Shown here in pieces: positions 8,647 to 17,220 of a stretch of 64,000 bases of DNA; within the stretch, counting starts at the first letter, position 1; each line of letters begins with the position of its first letter. Origin of the DNA: Shinella sp. WSJ-2. GTDB lineage: Bacteria > Pseudomonadota > Alphaproteobacteria > Rhizobiales > Rhizobiaceae. The notes beneath the pieces were generated by a model. It searched no databases. It saw nothing but the letters and a program-made list of their open reading frames with translations, and was not told the DNA's origin. Where the stretch lies: NCBI RefSeq assembly GCF_003432075.1, contig NZ_QWBU01000002.1, positions 372,001 to 436,000 on the forward strand, given 5' to 3'. Both the position numbers and the translations under genes were made by a program.

Positions 8647-10164
8647 ATGCAGGCGAGTACCTCCATTCTTTCGGCAACGGCGATCGACAAGATCTTTCCC
8701 GGTGCCAGGGCGCTCGACGGCGTCGATTTTTCGCTTCACCGCGGCGAGGTCCATGCGCTGCTCGGCGAAAACGGCGCGGGCAAGTCGACGCTCGTCAAAT
8801 GCCTGACCGGCGCCTATCGCCGCGATGGCGGGCGCATCCTGCTCGACGGCGCGGATGTCGATCCGCAGAGCACGCTGGAAGCCCAGAATCTCGGCATCGG
8901 CACGGTCTACCAGGAGGTCAATCTCCTGCCGAACCTCACGGTCGCCGAAAACCTCTTCCTCGGCCGCCAGCCAAAGCGCTTCGGCTTTATCGACAGCCGC
9001 GACATGAACCGACGCGCGAAAGCGCTGCTCGCCGAATACGACCTCGATATCGATGTCACCGCCGAGCTTGCCGCCTATTCGGTGGCGGTGCAGCAGGTCA
9101 TCGCGATTGCGCGCGCCGTCGATCTCTCGGGCAAGGTGCTGATCCTCGACGAGCCGACGGCCAGCCTCGATGCGCATGAAGTGGCGATGCTGTTTCGCAT
9201 CGTGCGCCGCCTGAAGGCGCGCGGCCTCGGCATCATATTCATCACCCACTTCCTCGAACAGGTCTACGACATCTCCGACCGCATCACCGTGCTGCGCAAC
9301 GGAAAGCTCGTCGGCACGCGGGCGACGGCGGACCTGCCGCGCCGCGATCTCATCGCCATGATGCTCGGCCGCGAGCTGGTGCAGGAGGTGGCGGCGGAGC
9401 ATGGCGCGAAGGGCGAGGGCGGCGAGGTCCGTTTCCGCTTTCGCAATTTCGGCCGCAAGGGCCATATCCAGGCCTTCGATCTCGATGTGCGCAGGGGCGA
9501 GGTGGTCGGTATTGCCGGCCTGCTCGGCTCGGGGCGCACCGAGACGGCGGAGATACTGTTCGGTGCCGAGCGGGCCGATAGCGGCACGGCGGAGGCTGAT
9601 GGCCGCACGCTCGACCTCTCGTCGCCACGGTCCGCCATCCGCGAAAAATTCGGCTTCTGTCCAGAGGATCGCAAGGTCGACGGCATCATCGGCGATCTCT
9701 CGGTGCGCGAGAACATCGCGCTCGCCTTGCAGGCAAGGCGCGGCTGGGCGCGGCCGATCAGCCGTAGCGAACAGGACCGGCTGGCCGACGACTATATCAA
9801 GGCGCTCGATATCCGTACCAGCGACCGCGAAAAGCCGATCCGGCTTCTGTCAGGCGGCAACCAACAGAAGGCGATCCTCGCGCGCTGGCTCGCCACCAAC
9901 CCGGATTTCCTGATCCTCGACGAGCCGACGCGCGGCATCGATGTCGGAGCGCATGCGGAAATCATTCGCCTTATCGAGGAGCTCTGCGGGAAAGGCATGT
10001 CGCTAATCGTGATCTCGTCCGAACTGGAAGAACTCGTCGCCTATTCGAGCCGCGTCATCGTGCTGCGCGACCGGGCGCATGTCGCGGAACTCGTCGGCAA
10101 CCAGGTGACGACCGACGGCATCGTCGAGGCGATTGCCGCCTCTGCCGGGAAGGCGGACGCATGA
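8647..10164 (+). CDS. ytfR: Galactofuranose-type ABC transporter, ATP-binding protein
   Basis: Double-ABC ATPase of sugar importers (RbsA/MglA/YtfR class), 505 residues, energising uptake from the cytoplasmic side. The first domain has a full Walker A (GENGAGKST, about residue 40) and Walker B (LILDEPTASLD), with the degenerate signature usual for the family (YSVAVQQVIAIARA). The second domain has the typical atypical Walker A (GLLGSGRTE), signature LLSGGNQQKAILARWL and FLILDEPTRGIDVGAH. The 150-bp gap from ytfQ may hold an mRNA-stabilising structure. The stop overlaps the ytfT start (ATGA). Confidence 0.92.
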   Translation: MQASTSILSATAIDKIFPGARALDGVDFSLHRGEVHALLGENGAGKSTLVKCLTGAYRRDGGRILLDGADVDPQSTLEAQNLGIGTVYQEVNLLPNLTVAENLFLGRQPKRFGFIDSRDMNRRAKALLAEYDLDIDVTAELAAYSVAVQQVIAIARAVDLSGKVLILDEPTASLDAHEVAMLFRIVRRLKARGLGIIFITHFLEQVYDISDRITVLRNGKLVGTRATADLPRRDLIAMMLGRELVQEVAAEHGAKGEGGEVRFRFRNFGRKGHIQAFDLDVRRGEVVGIAGLLGSGRTETAEILFGAERADSGTAEADGRTLDLSSPRSAIREKFGFCPEDRKVDGIIGDLSVRENIALALQARRGWARPISRSEQDRLADDYIKALDIRTSDREKPIRLLSGGNQQKAILARWLATNPDFLILDEPTRGIDVGAHAEIIRLIEELCGKGMSLIVISSELEELVAYSSRVIVLRDRAHVAELVGNQVTTDGIVEAIAASAGKADA

Positions 10165-11186
10165 GCGCGACACTGAAAGCCTATGCGGTCAGGCTCTTCC
10201 CACAGGTTGCGGCACTCGCCGTCATCCTGCTGATGGTCTCCATCGCCTTTCCCGGCTTCTTCCGTCTTGAAATGCAGAATGGCCGGCTCTACGGCAGCCT
10301 GATCGACATCCTGAACCGAGGCGCGCCGGTGGCGCTGCTCGCCATCGGCATGACGGTCGTTATCGCCACCAAGGGCATCGACCTCTCGGTCGGCGCCGTC
10401 ATGGCGATCTGCGGCGCGGTGGCTGCGGCCGCCATCACGTCCGGCCATTCGCTTGCCATGACGCTCCTGATCACGCTCGGCACCGGCATTCTCTGCGGCT
10501 TGTGGAACGGCATCCTCGTCGCCGTGCTCGATATTCAGCCGATCATCGCGACACTGGTGCTGATGGTCGCCGGACGTGGCATCGCCCAGTTGATCACCGA
10601 AGGCGCTATCCTCACCTTCAACGACGCCGGGCTGATCTTCATCGGCAGCGGTTCGCTGTTCGGCCTGCCTATGCCCGTTGTGATCTGGTTTGCCTTTGGA
10701 GTCATCGTGGCGCTCCTCGTGCGGCGCACGGCGCTCGGCATGCTGATCGAGGCACTCGGCGTCAACCGCCGCGCCGCCATGCTGTCGGGTGTCTCGACGG
10801 GCGTGCTGCTGATCGCGGCCTATGTGCTGTCGGGCCTCTGTGCGGCGCTTGCCGGCATCATTGCCGCCGCCGATATCCGGGGGGCGGATGCCAACAATGC
10901 CGGGCTCTGGCTGGAGCTCGATGCGATCCTGGCGGTCGTCGTCGGCGGTACGTCGCTGCTCGGCGGGCGCTTCTCGATTGCCGCCTCGCTGATCGGCGCG
11001 TTGATCATCCAGTCGGTCAATACCGGCATCCTGCTTTCGGGCTTCCCGCCGGAATTCAACCTCATCATCAAGGCGGCGATCATCGTGCTGATCCTCGTCA
11101 TCCAGTCGCCGCGCGCGCAGTCGGCCTTCGTCTTTCTCTCCCGTGCCCGCGCATCGGAAAAGAAGACGGCCGGGGAGGCGAAATGA
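10161..11186 (+). CDS. ytfT: Galactofuranose-type ABC transporter, permease
   Basis: Inner-membrane permease (BPD_transp_2, RbsC-like), 341 residues, with 8-10 hydrophobic helices. Family segments are present: AIGMTVVIATKGIDLSVGAV and LDAILAVVVGGTSLLGG. It overlaps ytfR and yjfF by 4 bp on each side (ATGA), showing tight translational coupling. It forms the channel with YjfF. Confidence 0.92.
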   Translation: MSATLKAYAVRLFPQVAALAVILLMVSIAFPGFFRLEMQNGRLYGSLIDILNRGAPVALLAIGMTVVIATKGIDLSVGAVMAICGAVAAAAITSGHSLAMTLLITLGTGILCGLWNGILVAVLDIQPIIATLVLMVAGRGIAQLITEGAILTFNDAGLIFIGSGSLFGLPMPVVIWFAFGVIVALLVRRTALGMLIEALGVNRRAAMLSGVSTGVLLIAAYVLSGLCAALAGIIAAADIRGADANNAGLWLELDAILAVVVGGTSLLGGRFSIAASLIGALIIQSVNTGILLSGFPPEFNLIIKAAIIVLILVIQSPRAQSAFVFLSRARASEKKTAGEAK

Positions 11187-12151
11187 ACCCGCGTTACCTT
11201 CCGCTCACTGCGACGATCGCAATCTTCCTGATCGCCTATGCCGTCTGCATCGCGCAATATCCCAACATGCTGTCGACGCGCGTCATCGGCAACCTGCTGA
11301 CGGACAATGCCTTTCTCGGCATCGCCGCCGTCGGCATGACCTTCGTCATCCTCTCGGGTGGCATCGATCTCTCGATCGGCGCGGTCATCGCCTTCACCGG
11401 CGTCTTCCTCGCCGTGCTGCTTCAGGCGACGTCGATCCATCCGCTCGTCGCCTTCGTACTGGCACTTGCCATCACCACGGCCTTCGGCGCGCTGATGGGG
11501 GCGATCATCCATCATCTGGAAATGCCCCCCTTTATCGTCACGCTCGCCGGCATGTTTCTGGCGCGAGGCATGGCGTTTGTCCTGTCGATCGACTCGATCC
11601 CCATCAAACATCCGTTCTACGCCACGCTGAAGAGCGCCTATTACAAGCTGCCCGGCGGCGGGCGCATCACTCTGATCGGCGGGTTGATGCTGCTCGTCTT
11701 CGCGCTCGGCATCCTGATTGCCCACCGCACCCGCTTCGGCGCCAATGTCTATGCGCTCGGCGGCGGTACTGCGACGGCGCGGCTGATGGGCGTGCCGATC
11801 GGGGGCACGACAATTGGAATCTATGCGCTCTCCGGGTTCCTCGCCGGCCTCTCGGGCATCGTCTTCTCGCTCTATACCTCGGCCGGCTATTCGCTGGCGA
11901 CGGTGGGCGTAGAGCTGGACGCCATCGCCGCGGTCGTCATCGGCGGCACGCTGCTCACCGGCGGCTCCGGCTTCATCGCGGGTACGCTGGTCGGCATCCT
12001 CATCCAGGGCCTCATCCAGACCTACATCACCTTCGACGGCTCGCTGTCGAGTTGGTGGACGAAGATCCTGATCGGCCTGCTGCTCTTCGCCTTCATCCTG
12101 TTGCAGAAGGGGCTGATCCACGTCACGGACCGGCGGAGGCGGCATGCGTGA
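11183..12151 (+). CDS. yjfF: Galactofuranose-type ABC transporter, second permease
   Basis: Second membrane subunit, 322 residues, of the same BPD_transp_2 family as YtfT. It contains AVGMTFVILSGGIDLSIGAV and LDAIAAVVIGGTLLTGGSG. Two distinct permeases next to a YtfQ-like binding protein is the arrangement of the galactofuranose importer, which supports that assignment over ribose or xylose systems. The ATG overlaps the ytfT stop, and GGGGAGG lies just upstream. The gene ends 58 bp before the GntR regulator. Confidence 0.9.
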   Translation: MNPRYLPLTATIAIFLIAYAVCIAQYPNMLSTRVIGNLLTDNAFLGIAAVGMTFVILSGGIDLSIGAVIAFTGVFLAVLLQATSIHPLVAFVLALAITTAFGALMGAIIHHLEMPPFIVTLAGMFLARGMAFVLSIDSIPIKHPFYATLKSAYYKLPGGGRITLIGGLMLLVFALGILIAHRTRFGANVYALGGGTATARLMGVPIGGTTIGIYALSGFLAGLSGIVFSLYTSAGYSLATVGVELDAIAAVVIGGTLLTGGSGFIAGTLVGILIQGLIQTYITFDGSLSSWWTKILIGLLLFAFILLQKGLIHVTDRRRRHA

Positions 12152-12209
12152 TTTCCTGCGCACGCCACCCCCTCTTCGCCCACTCTGCCTCTAGATTGAG
12201 GGCAGGGCG

Positions 12210-12968
12210 GTGCGGAAAACAGGTCTGCTCGAAACCATGATGAACGGAGCGGTGGCGCGCACCAGCCACTCGCAGGTGGTGGGCGAACTCGGCAAGGCGA
12301 TCATCGCCGGCGAGTTTCCGGTGGGTTCGACGCTGCCGGGCGATACGGAGATGGAGGCGCGCTTTGGTGTGTCGCGCACCGTCATCCGCGAGGCGATGAA
12401 GACGCTCGCCGCCAAGGGCCTTGTCGTGCCGCGCGCCCGCATCGGCACGCGGGTGACGCCGAAGGACCAGTGGAACCTGTTCGACAGCGATATCCTCACC
12501 TGGCACTTCGCTGTCGGCGTCGATGACGTCTTCCTCATCCATCTCAGTGAAATCCGCCTCGGCTTCGAGCCGCAGGCCGCAGCGCTTGCCGCGCGCCACG
12601 CGACGGAGGCGGATATCAACCAGATGATGCTGCTCGCGGTTGCGATGGGTGATCCCGAACACACGCCGGAAACGCTGGCGCTGGCCGACCTGCGCTTCCA
12701 CCTCGCCGTGATGGACGCCGCTCGGAACCCCTTCATGCGCACCGTCGGCAGCCTGATCGAGGCGGCGCTGGCCGGCGTTTTCAAGCTGAGTTCGCCGGCG
12801 TCCGACCGCATCAAGATCGGCGATGTTGCGGCAAACCATATGCGCATCGTCGAGGAAATCCGCCGTCGCGACGAGGATGGCGCACGCCGCGCCATGGAAA
12901 ACGTCATCCGCGTCGGCCGCGCCCGCATCACCGATGCGCTGGGCGGGCAGTCGTCCGGGCCGGCGTGA
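12210..12968 (+). CDS. GntR family (FCD) transcriptional regulator
   Basis: Regulator of 252 residues with an N-terminal winged HTH (LPGDTEMEARFGVSRTVIREAM, then LAAKGLVVPRARIGTRV) and an all-helical FCD ligand domain (EIRLGFEPQAAALAA; DLRFHLAVMDAARNPF; NHMRIVEEI). The FCD metal/ligand site residues Asp and His are visible in DLRFH and in NHMRI. It lies directly after yjfF in the same direction and probably controls the transporter in response to the sugar or a catabolite. The GTG start at 12210 has GAGGG upstream. An ATG at 12237 is an alternative. Confidence 0.88.
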   Translation: MRKTGLLETMMNGAVARTSHSQVVGELGKAIIAGEFPVGSTLPGDTEMEARFGVSRTVIREAMKTLAAKGLVVPRARIGTRVTPKDQWNLFDSDILTWHFAVGVDDVFLIHLSEIRLGFEPQAAALAARHATEADINQMMLLAVAMGDPEHTPETLALADLRFHLAVMDAARNPFMRTVGSLIEAALAGVFKLSSPASDRIKIGDVAANHMRIVEEIRRRDEDGARRAMENVIRVGRARITDALGGQSSGPA

Positions 12969-13100
12969 CCGATATGCCACGCCTCCCGACGTCGATGGGC
13001 GCTTTGGTACGGCTTGTCTTCTAAACCGCGCCTCACTCCGCTAAGCAGGGACATCGGTGCGCCGCACCGGCGAAAACTGGAAAGCGGAAGGAAGCGGGAC

Positions 13101-14348
13101 ATGATGCACCGCGAAATGCCGCGCGTACTGCGTCGCGTGATTGTCGCCGGGGTCATTCTGCTGGCTGGCTGTGCCGGTCGGCCCGAGGGCGTATTGGTGC
13201 CGAGCGGCGAGACGCCGCCGGGCGTTTCGACCGTCGATCTCTTGGTCGCAACCACGCGCGCCCCCTCCGAGCAGCCGGGCGTGCTGTTTTCCGGCGAACG
13301 AGGCTCGGATCTCCAGCTGCGCGACATCGCCATTTCCATTCCGCCTGACGACAAGCGCAAGATCGGCCAGGTGCAATGGCCGAAGAAGCTGCCGGCCGAT
13401 CCGATGAAGGATTTCTCCACGGTCAGCGTCAAGGCGATCGACAAGGAGAAGGCCGGGAGCGCCTGGCTTGACCGCAACCTGCCGAAAAGCCGGCGCGTGC
13501 TGATCTTCGTGCACGGTTTCAACAACCGCTACGAGGATGCCGTCTACCGCTTTGCGCAGATCGTGCATGATTCCAAGACGGATGCGGCGCCGATCATCTT
13601 CACCTGGCCTTCGCGTGCCAGCATTTTCGATTATTCCTACGACAAGGAAAGCACCAACTATTCGCGCGATGCACTGGAAGAACTGCTGAATGCTGCGGTC
13701 GCATCGCCTAAGGTCGGCGAGATAACCATCATGGCCCATTCCATGGGCACGTGGCTGGCGGTGGAGACGCTGCGCCAGATGGCAATCCGCAAAGGGCGCG
13801 TGCCGAAAAAGATTCAACAGGTCATTCTCGCCTCGCCCGATCTCGACGTCGACGTTTTCGGCCAGCAGCTGCGTGCGCTCGGCAAGGAGCGGCCGCAGTT
13901 CACACTGTTCGTCTCGCGGGACGACCGGGCACTGACCCTGTCGCGCCGCATCTCCGGCAATGTCGACCGGCTCGGCCAGATCGACCCCTCGCAGGAGCCC
14001 TATCGTTCTATGCTGGAAAAACAGGGTATAACGGTGCTCGACCTGACGGCGCTGAAATCCGGCGATAGTCTGAACCACGGCAAATTCGCCGAAAGCCCTG
14101 AGGTCGTGCGCCTGATCGGTAACCGGTTGATCGACGGTCAGACGGTGACGGATTCCGAGGTTGGCTTCGGCGACCGGCTCGGTGCCGTAGCGCTGGGCAC
14201 GGCCGAGACGGTCGGCAGTGCGGCGAGCATCGTCGTCTCCACGCCGATCGCCGTCTTCGATCCGGTCACGCGTAAGAACTACGACGACCAATGGCGCCGC
14301 CTCGGTCGGTCGGTCGAAGATACGACGGTTACGGCAGCCGGGCAGTAG
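13101..14348 (+). CDS. Alpha/beta hydrolase lipoprotein (DUF900 type)
   Basis: A 415-residue predicted lipoprotein hydrolase. The N-terminal hydrophobic segment ends in lipobox LAGC (Cys24). The fold has a VHGFNNRYEDAVYRFAQI oxyanion strand and a nucleophile elbow AHSMG, with FTWPSRASIFDYSYDKES between them as in the DUF900/COG4782 esterase group. The C-terminal 70 residues include a Gly/Ala-rich hydrophobic stretch near 365-385. Substrate unknown. ATG 13101 is chosen because GGAAGG precedes it and the signal peptide then has normal length. Confidence 0.85.
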   Translation: MMHREMPRVLRRVIVAGVILLAGCAGRPEGVLVPSGETPPGVSTVDLLVATTRAPSEQPGVLFSGERGSDLQLRDIAISIPPDDKRKIGQVQWPKKLPADPMKDFSTVSVKAIDKEKAGSAWLDRNLPKSRRVLIFVHGFNNRYEDAVYRFAQIVHDSKTDAAPIIFTWPSRASIFDYSYDKESTNYSRDALEELLNAAVASPKVGEITIMAHSMGTWLAVETLRQMAIRKGRVPKKIQQVILASPDLDVDVFGQQLRALGKERPQFTLFVSRDDRALTLSRRISGNVDRLGQIDPSQEPYRSMLEKQGITVLDLTALKSGDSLNHGKFAESPEVVRLIGNRLIDGQTVTDSEVGFGDRLGAVALGTAETVGSAASIVVSTPIAVFDPVTRKNYDDQWRRLGRSVEDTTVTAAGQ

Positions 14349-14360
14349 GTTCAGAAAGAA

Positions 14361-14386
14361 AAGGGCGGCTACAAGGAGCCGCCCTT
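14361..14386. terminator. Bidirectional terminator between convergent genes
   Basis: A perfect 10-bp stem, AAGGGCGGCT (14361-14370) with AGCCGCCCTT (14377-14386). The minus strand continues TTTTCTTTCT and the + strand CGATTTC. It lies between the hydrolase stop and the DUF1236-like gene stop. Confidence 0.8.
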
Positions 14387-14408
14387 CGATTTCAATTCTG
14401 CGTCCGAT

Positions 14409-15044
14409 TTAGCGGACCCAGATCACTTCGCGCGAACTGCGATCGACGAGCACCGGGCGCTGGTCGACATAGATATAACCGTAGCTTGGATTTTCCGGCA
14501 CCTCGACGATCTGCACCGTATCGGGGATCACCGCGCCGGCCTGGACGGGACCTTCGAGCACGACGGGCTCGACCGGATGGCGTTCCACATAAGTAATGGT
14601 CGCTTCGGGGATGTCGCCGGAAATGCTTGCCGTCGTCTCGACCTCGGGCGCGTAGATCACCTGGCGGCTATCCGTGCGCACAATGACCGGACGGTTATCG
14701 ACATAGACATAGGCGAGATCCGGATGGTCCGGGATCGGCGTCAGCGCAATCGTGTTGTCGAAGCGCGTATCGGCCGTCAGCTGGCCATCCAGCACGACCG
14801 GCGGGGTCGGGTTTTGCATCACATAGACACGGGCATCATCGGGAACCGCCGCATCCGCGCCGATGGCGAAGCCGACCATACCGCCGACGACGGCGCCGAC
14901 AGGGCCACCCACGACAGCGCCCGCCGTGGCGCCGGCAGCGCCCATGGCGGTGCCGCCGAGAACCTCCTTGTCGCGGTCATCGGCATGGGCGACAGAAGCG
15001 CCGATAAGGGCCAGAGCGGCACCTGCCATAAGAATCTTACGCAT
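14409..15044 (-). CDS. Secreted DUF1236-like protein
   Basis: A 211-residue exported protein. Signal peptide residues 1-22 (MRKILMAGAALALIGASVAHA) are followed by a glycine-zipper-like segment (GGTAMGAAGATAGAVVGGPV, then GAVVGGMVGFAIG) that may associate with membrane. Two tandem DUF1236-like repeats follow, each ending in YVYVDNRPV or YIYVDQRPV plus a DSRQVIYA or SSREVIWV strand. The ATG at 15044 is preceded by AAGGAG. An upstream in-frame start would place extra polar residues before the signal peptide. Function unknown; such proteins are common in rhizobial envelopes. Confidence 0.82.
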   Translation of the reverse strand: MRKILMAGAALALIGASVAHADDRDKEVLGGTAMGAAGATAGAVVGGPVGAVVGGMVGFAIGADAAVPDDARVYVMQNPTPPVVLDGQLTADTRFDNTIALTPIPDHPDLAYVYVDNRPVIVRTDSRQVIYAPEVETTASISGDIPEATITYVERHPVEPVVLEGPVQAGAVIPDTVQIVEVPENPSYGYIYVDQRPVLVDRSSREVIWVR

Positions 15045-15166
15045 GTCTTTCTCCTTGGAAGATTGGGTTTCCCACCCCTTCGGCGGAGACAACGTGACAT
15101 GTCGGAATCGGTTCCCGCATCATGTCTAAAGGACATCACGATGTGTAACGCACGGTAATCCTCGCC

Positions 15167-15973
15167 TCAGGCGATTTCCGAATCCCGCTTGGCGATTTCG
15201 TAGTCCTCGTGATGCACCTGCAGCCCCTCCGGCGTCACCACGACAATGCCGTAGGCGGCCGGTTCGTCGACCGAAAGCGAGGCGTTCGGCGCGTCGAAGG
15301 GCATCGGCTGTTGATGCACCGGGCTCTTGAAGATCGAGAAGGGAATGCCGCGATGCGAGCCGCCAATCGTACGGTGCACATGGCCGGCGAAGATATGGCG
15401 CACATTGCCGTGCTTCAGCACCAGATCGTAGAAGGCGTGCTCATTGGATAGCCGGATCGCATCCATGCCGGTAAAGCCCGTCTTGTGCGGTGGATGATGC
15501 ATGAAGAGAAGGACGGGCAGGGTGCCGGCGCTGGCCAGCGTCTTGTCGAGCCAGGCAAGGCGGGTCCCACATAGATAGCCGGCATGGCTCAAAGGATAGT
15601 CGTAGGGCGGAGCGAAAAGCGTGTCGAGCAGCACGACGCGGCAGTCGGGAAAATCGATCGCCTGCTGCACGAAGCCGTTCTCATCCGGTTGGACATGGGA
15701 GAAGGTTTCCAGGAAACGGTCGCGATAGTCGTGGTTGCCGATAGTGATGGCTGCCGGGGGCACGAGTTTGGCGAGCAGGCCGTGCAGGCGCTCATAGGAC
15801 AGTGTATCGGCGCGATGTGTCAGGTCGCCGGTAAAGATCACCCGGTCGGCATCGGCATGGTAGCGGTTGACATGCTCGATGCCGGCAAGCAGCCGATCAT
15901 AGGGATCGAGGCCGATGATCTTCGTGCCCTCGGGCACCATGTGCAGATCTGTAAAGACAATGAGCTTGGTCAT
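15167..15973 (-). CDS. Metallophosphoesterase, CpdA-like class III phosphodiesterase
   Basis: A 268-residue calcineurin-like phosphoesterase. All metal-binding motifs are present in order: TDLH (near residue 8), FTGDLTHRADTLS, TIGNHDYRD, MHHPPHKTG and IFAGHVHRT. Spacing and length match the 3',5'-cAMP phosphodiesterase (CpdA)/glycerophosphodiesterase group. It lies 3.5-7 kb from a cAMP cyclase and a cNMP-binding regulator, which makes a role in cAMP turnover plausible but unproven. Starts before 15973 would only add low-complexity residues. It is divergent from the proline racemase family gene. Confidence 0.85.
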   Translation of the reverse strand: MTKLIVFTDLHMVPEGTKIIGLDPYDRLLAGIEHVNRYHADADRVIFTGDLTHRADTLSYERLHGLLAKLVPPAAITIGNHDYRDRFLETFSHVQPDENGFVQQAIDFPDCRVVLLDTLFAPPYDYPLSHAGYLCGTRLAWLDKTLASAGTLPVLLFMHHPPHKTGFTGMDAIRLSNEHAFYDLVLKHGNVRHIFAGHVHRTIGGSHRGIPFSIFKSPVHQQPMPFDAPNASLSVDEPAAYGIVVVTPEGLQVHHEDYEIAKRDSEIA

Positions 15974-16080
15974 GAAAGGGTCTCGCGGCGGGGTTATTTC
16001 AGGCGCAGGATGAAGGCCGCGCCGGATGCATTCGTAGCGTGCGAACGTGCCGCATGAAAAGCAGTTGGAAGCGACGGCAA

Positions 16081-16094
16081 TCTGATATATCAGA
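16081..16094. promoter_or_regulatory. 14-bp perfect palindrome, candidate operator
   Basis: TCTGATATATCAGA is a perfect palindrome in the divergent region, 44 bp upstream of the proline racemase family ATG and about 110 bp upstream of the phosphoesterase start. Size and AT-rich centre fit a dimeric HTH repressor. The regulator is not identified. Confidence 0.5.
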
Positions 16095-16137
16095 AAGGCG
16101 AAACAGCCGGCGGGCTGGCCAAACGGAGCATAGCGAC

Positions 16138-17172
16138 ATGAGATGGAAGCGCACGATCCAGCTGCTGGACGTTCATTGCGAGGGTGAGATCGGCAAGGTG
16201 GCAATCGGCGGCGTGCCGAAGATCCCCGGCAACACCATTGCCGAACAGCTCAACTACATCAACACGGTCGACGACAGCCTGCGCCGCTTCCTGTGCCTGG
16301 AGCCGCGCGCCGCTGCGACCGGTTCGGTGAACCTGCTTCTGCCGGCCAAGCGTCCCGAGGCCGATGCCGGCTTCATCATCTTGCAGGCCGATCAGGCGCA
16401 TGCCTCCTCGGGCTCCAATTCGATCTGCATCACGACCGCGCTGCTGGAATCCGGCATCGTCGAGATGAAGGAGCCGGAAACCGTCGTCGTGCTCGATACC
16501 GCCGCCGGCCTCGTCAAGGCGACGGCGACCTGCCGCGATGGTCGCTGCGAGAAGGTCAAGCTCACGATGGTGCCGTCCTTCGTGGAAGCGCTGGATGTCG
16601 AGATCGACACCCCGCATTGGGGCCGCGTGCGCTTCGACATCTCCTATGGCGGCATCTTCTATGCGCTTGTGGATGTCGACCAGATCGGCACGAAGATCGA
16701 AAAGGCCAATGCCCGCGCGCTGGTCGATGCCGGCATGGCACTGAAGGATCTCATCAACAAGTCGATGAAGGTCGTGCATCCGGAAATCCCCGAGATCAAC
16801 GGCATCGCCTATGTCATGTTCCGCGACCGCGATCCCGACGGCACTGTGCGCACCGCCACCACCATGTGGCCCGGCCGCGTCGATCGCTCGCCCTGCGGCA
16901 CCGGCAATTCGGCGAACCTCGCCACGCTGCACGCCCGCGGCCTCGTCAAGGTCGGCGACACGTTCCGCTCGCGCTCGATCATCGGTTCACAGTTCGAGGT
17001 GGGTCTGGAAGCCGAAACGGTCGTCGCCGGCCGCAAGGCGATTATCCCGACCATCACCGGCCGCGGCTGGACCTTCGGCCTGCACCAGATCGCGCTCGAC
17101 CCGACCGATCCGCTCGCCGACGGTTTCGCCATGACCGACACCTGGGGCCCGCAGGCCGGTGAAATCCGCTAA
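16138..17172 (+). CDS. Proline racemase family enzyme (Ser/Cys type hydroxyproline epimerase/dehydratase)
   Basis: A 344-residue member of the proline racemase superfamily, which works on proline or hydroxyproline by two-base chemistry without cofactor. The second catalytic Cys is present (SPCGTG, Cys253). The first position is in ASSGSN (Ser90/Ser91), where classical racemases have Cys in an MCGHG-like motif. Ser/Cys members are known to include 4-hydroxyproline 2-epimerases with trans-3-hydroxyproline dehydratase side activity, so this is a better guess than proline racemase. No other hydroxyproline catabolic gene is adjacent. An operator-like palindrome lies upstream. Confidence 0.85.
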   Translation: MRWKRTIQLLDVHCEGEIGKVAIGGVPKIPGNTIAEQLNYINTVDDSLRRFLCLEPRAAATGSVNLLLPAKRPEADAGFIILQADQAHASSGSNSICITTALLESGIVEMKEPETVVVLDTAAGLVKATATCRDGRCEKVKLTMVPSFVEALDVEIDTPHWGRVRFDISYGGIFYALVDVDQIGTKIEKANARALVDAGMALKDLINKSMKVVHPEIPEINGIAYVMFRDRDPDGTVRTATTMWPGRVDRSPCGTGNSANLATLHARGLVKVGDTFRSRSIIGSQFEVGLEAETVVAGRKAIIPTITGRGWTFGLHQIALDPTDPLADGFAMTDTWGPQAGEIR

Positions 17173-17177
17173 GACAA

Positions 17178-17214
17178 AAAGCCCTGGAGCGACGTCCTGC
17201 GGCTCCGGGGCTTT
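17178..17214. terminator. Bidirectional terminator between convergent genes
   Basis: A 13-bp stem with one G-U pair (17178-17190 with 17202-17214), flanked by A-rich sequence on the left and TTTGCTTTTT on the right, so it can serve both the racemase-family gene and the Sel1 gene. Confidence 0.85.
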
Positions 17215-17220
17215 GCTTTT

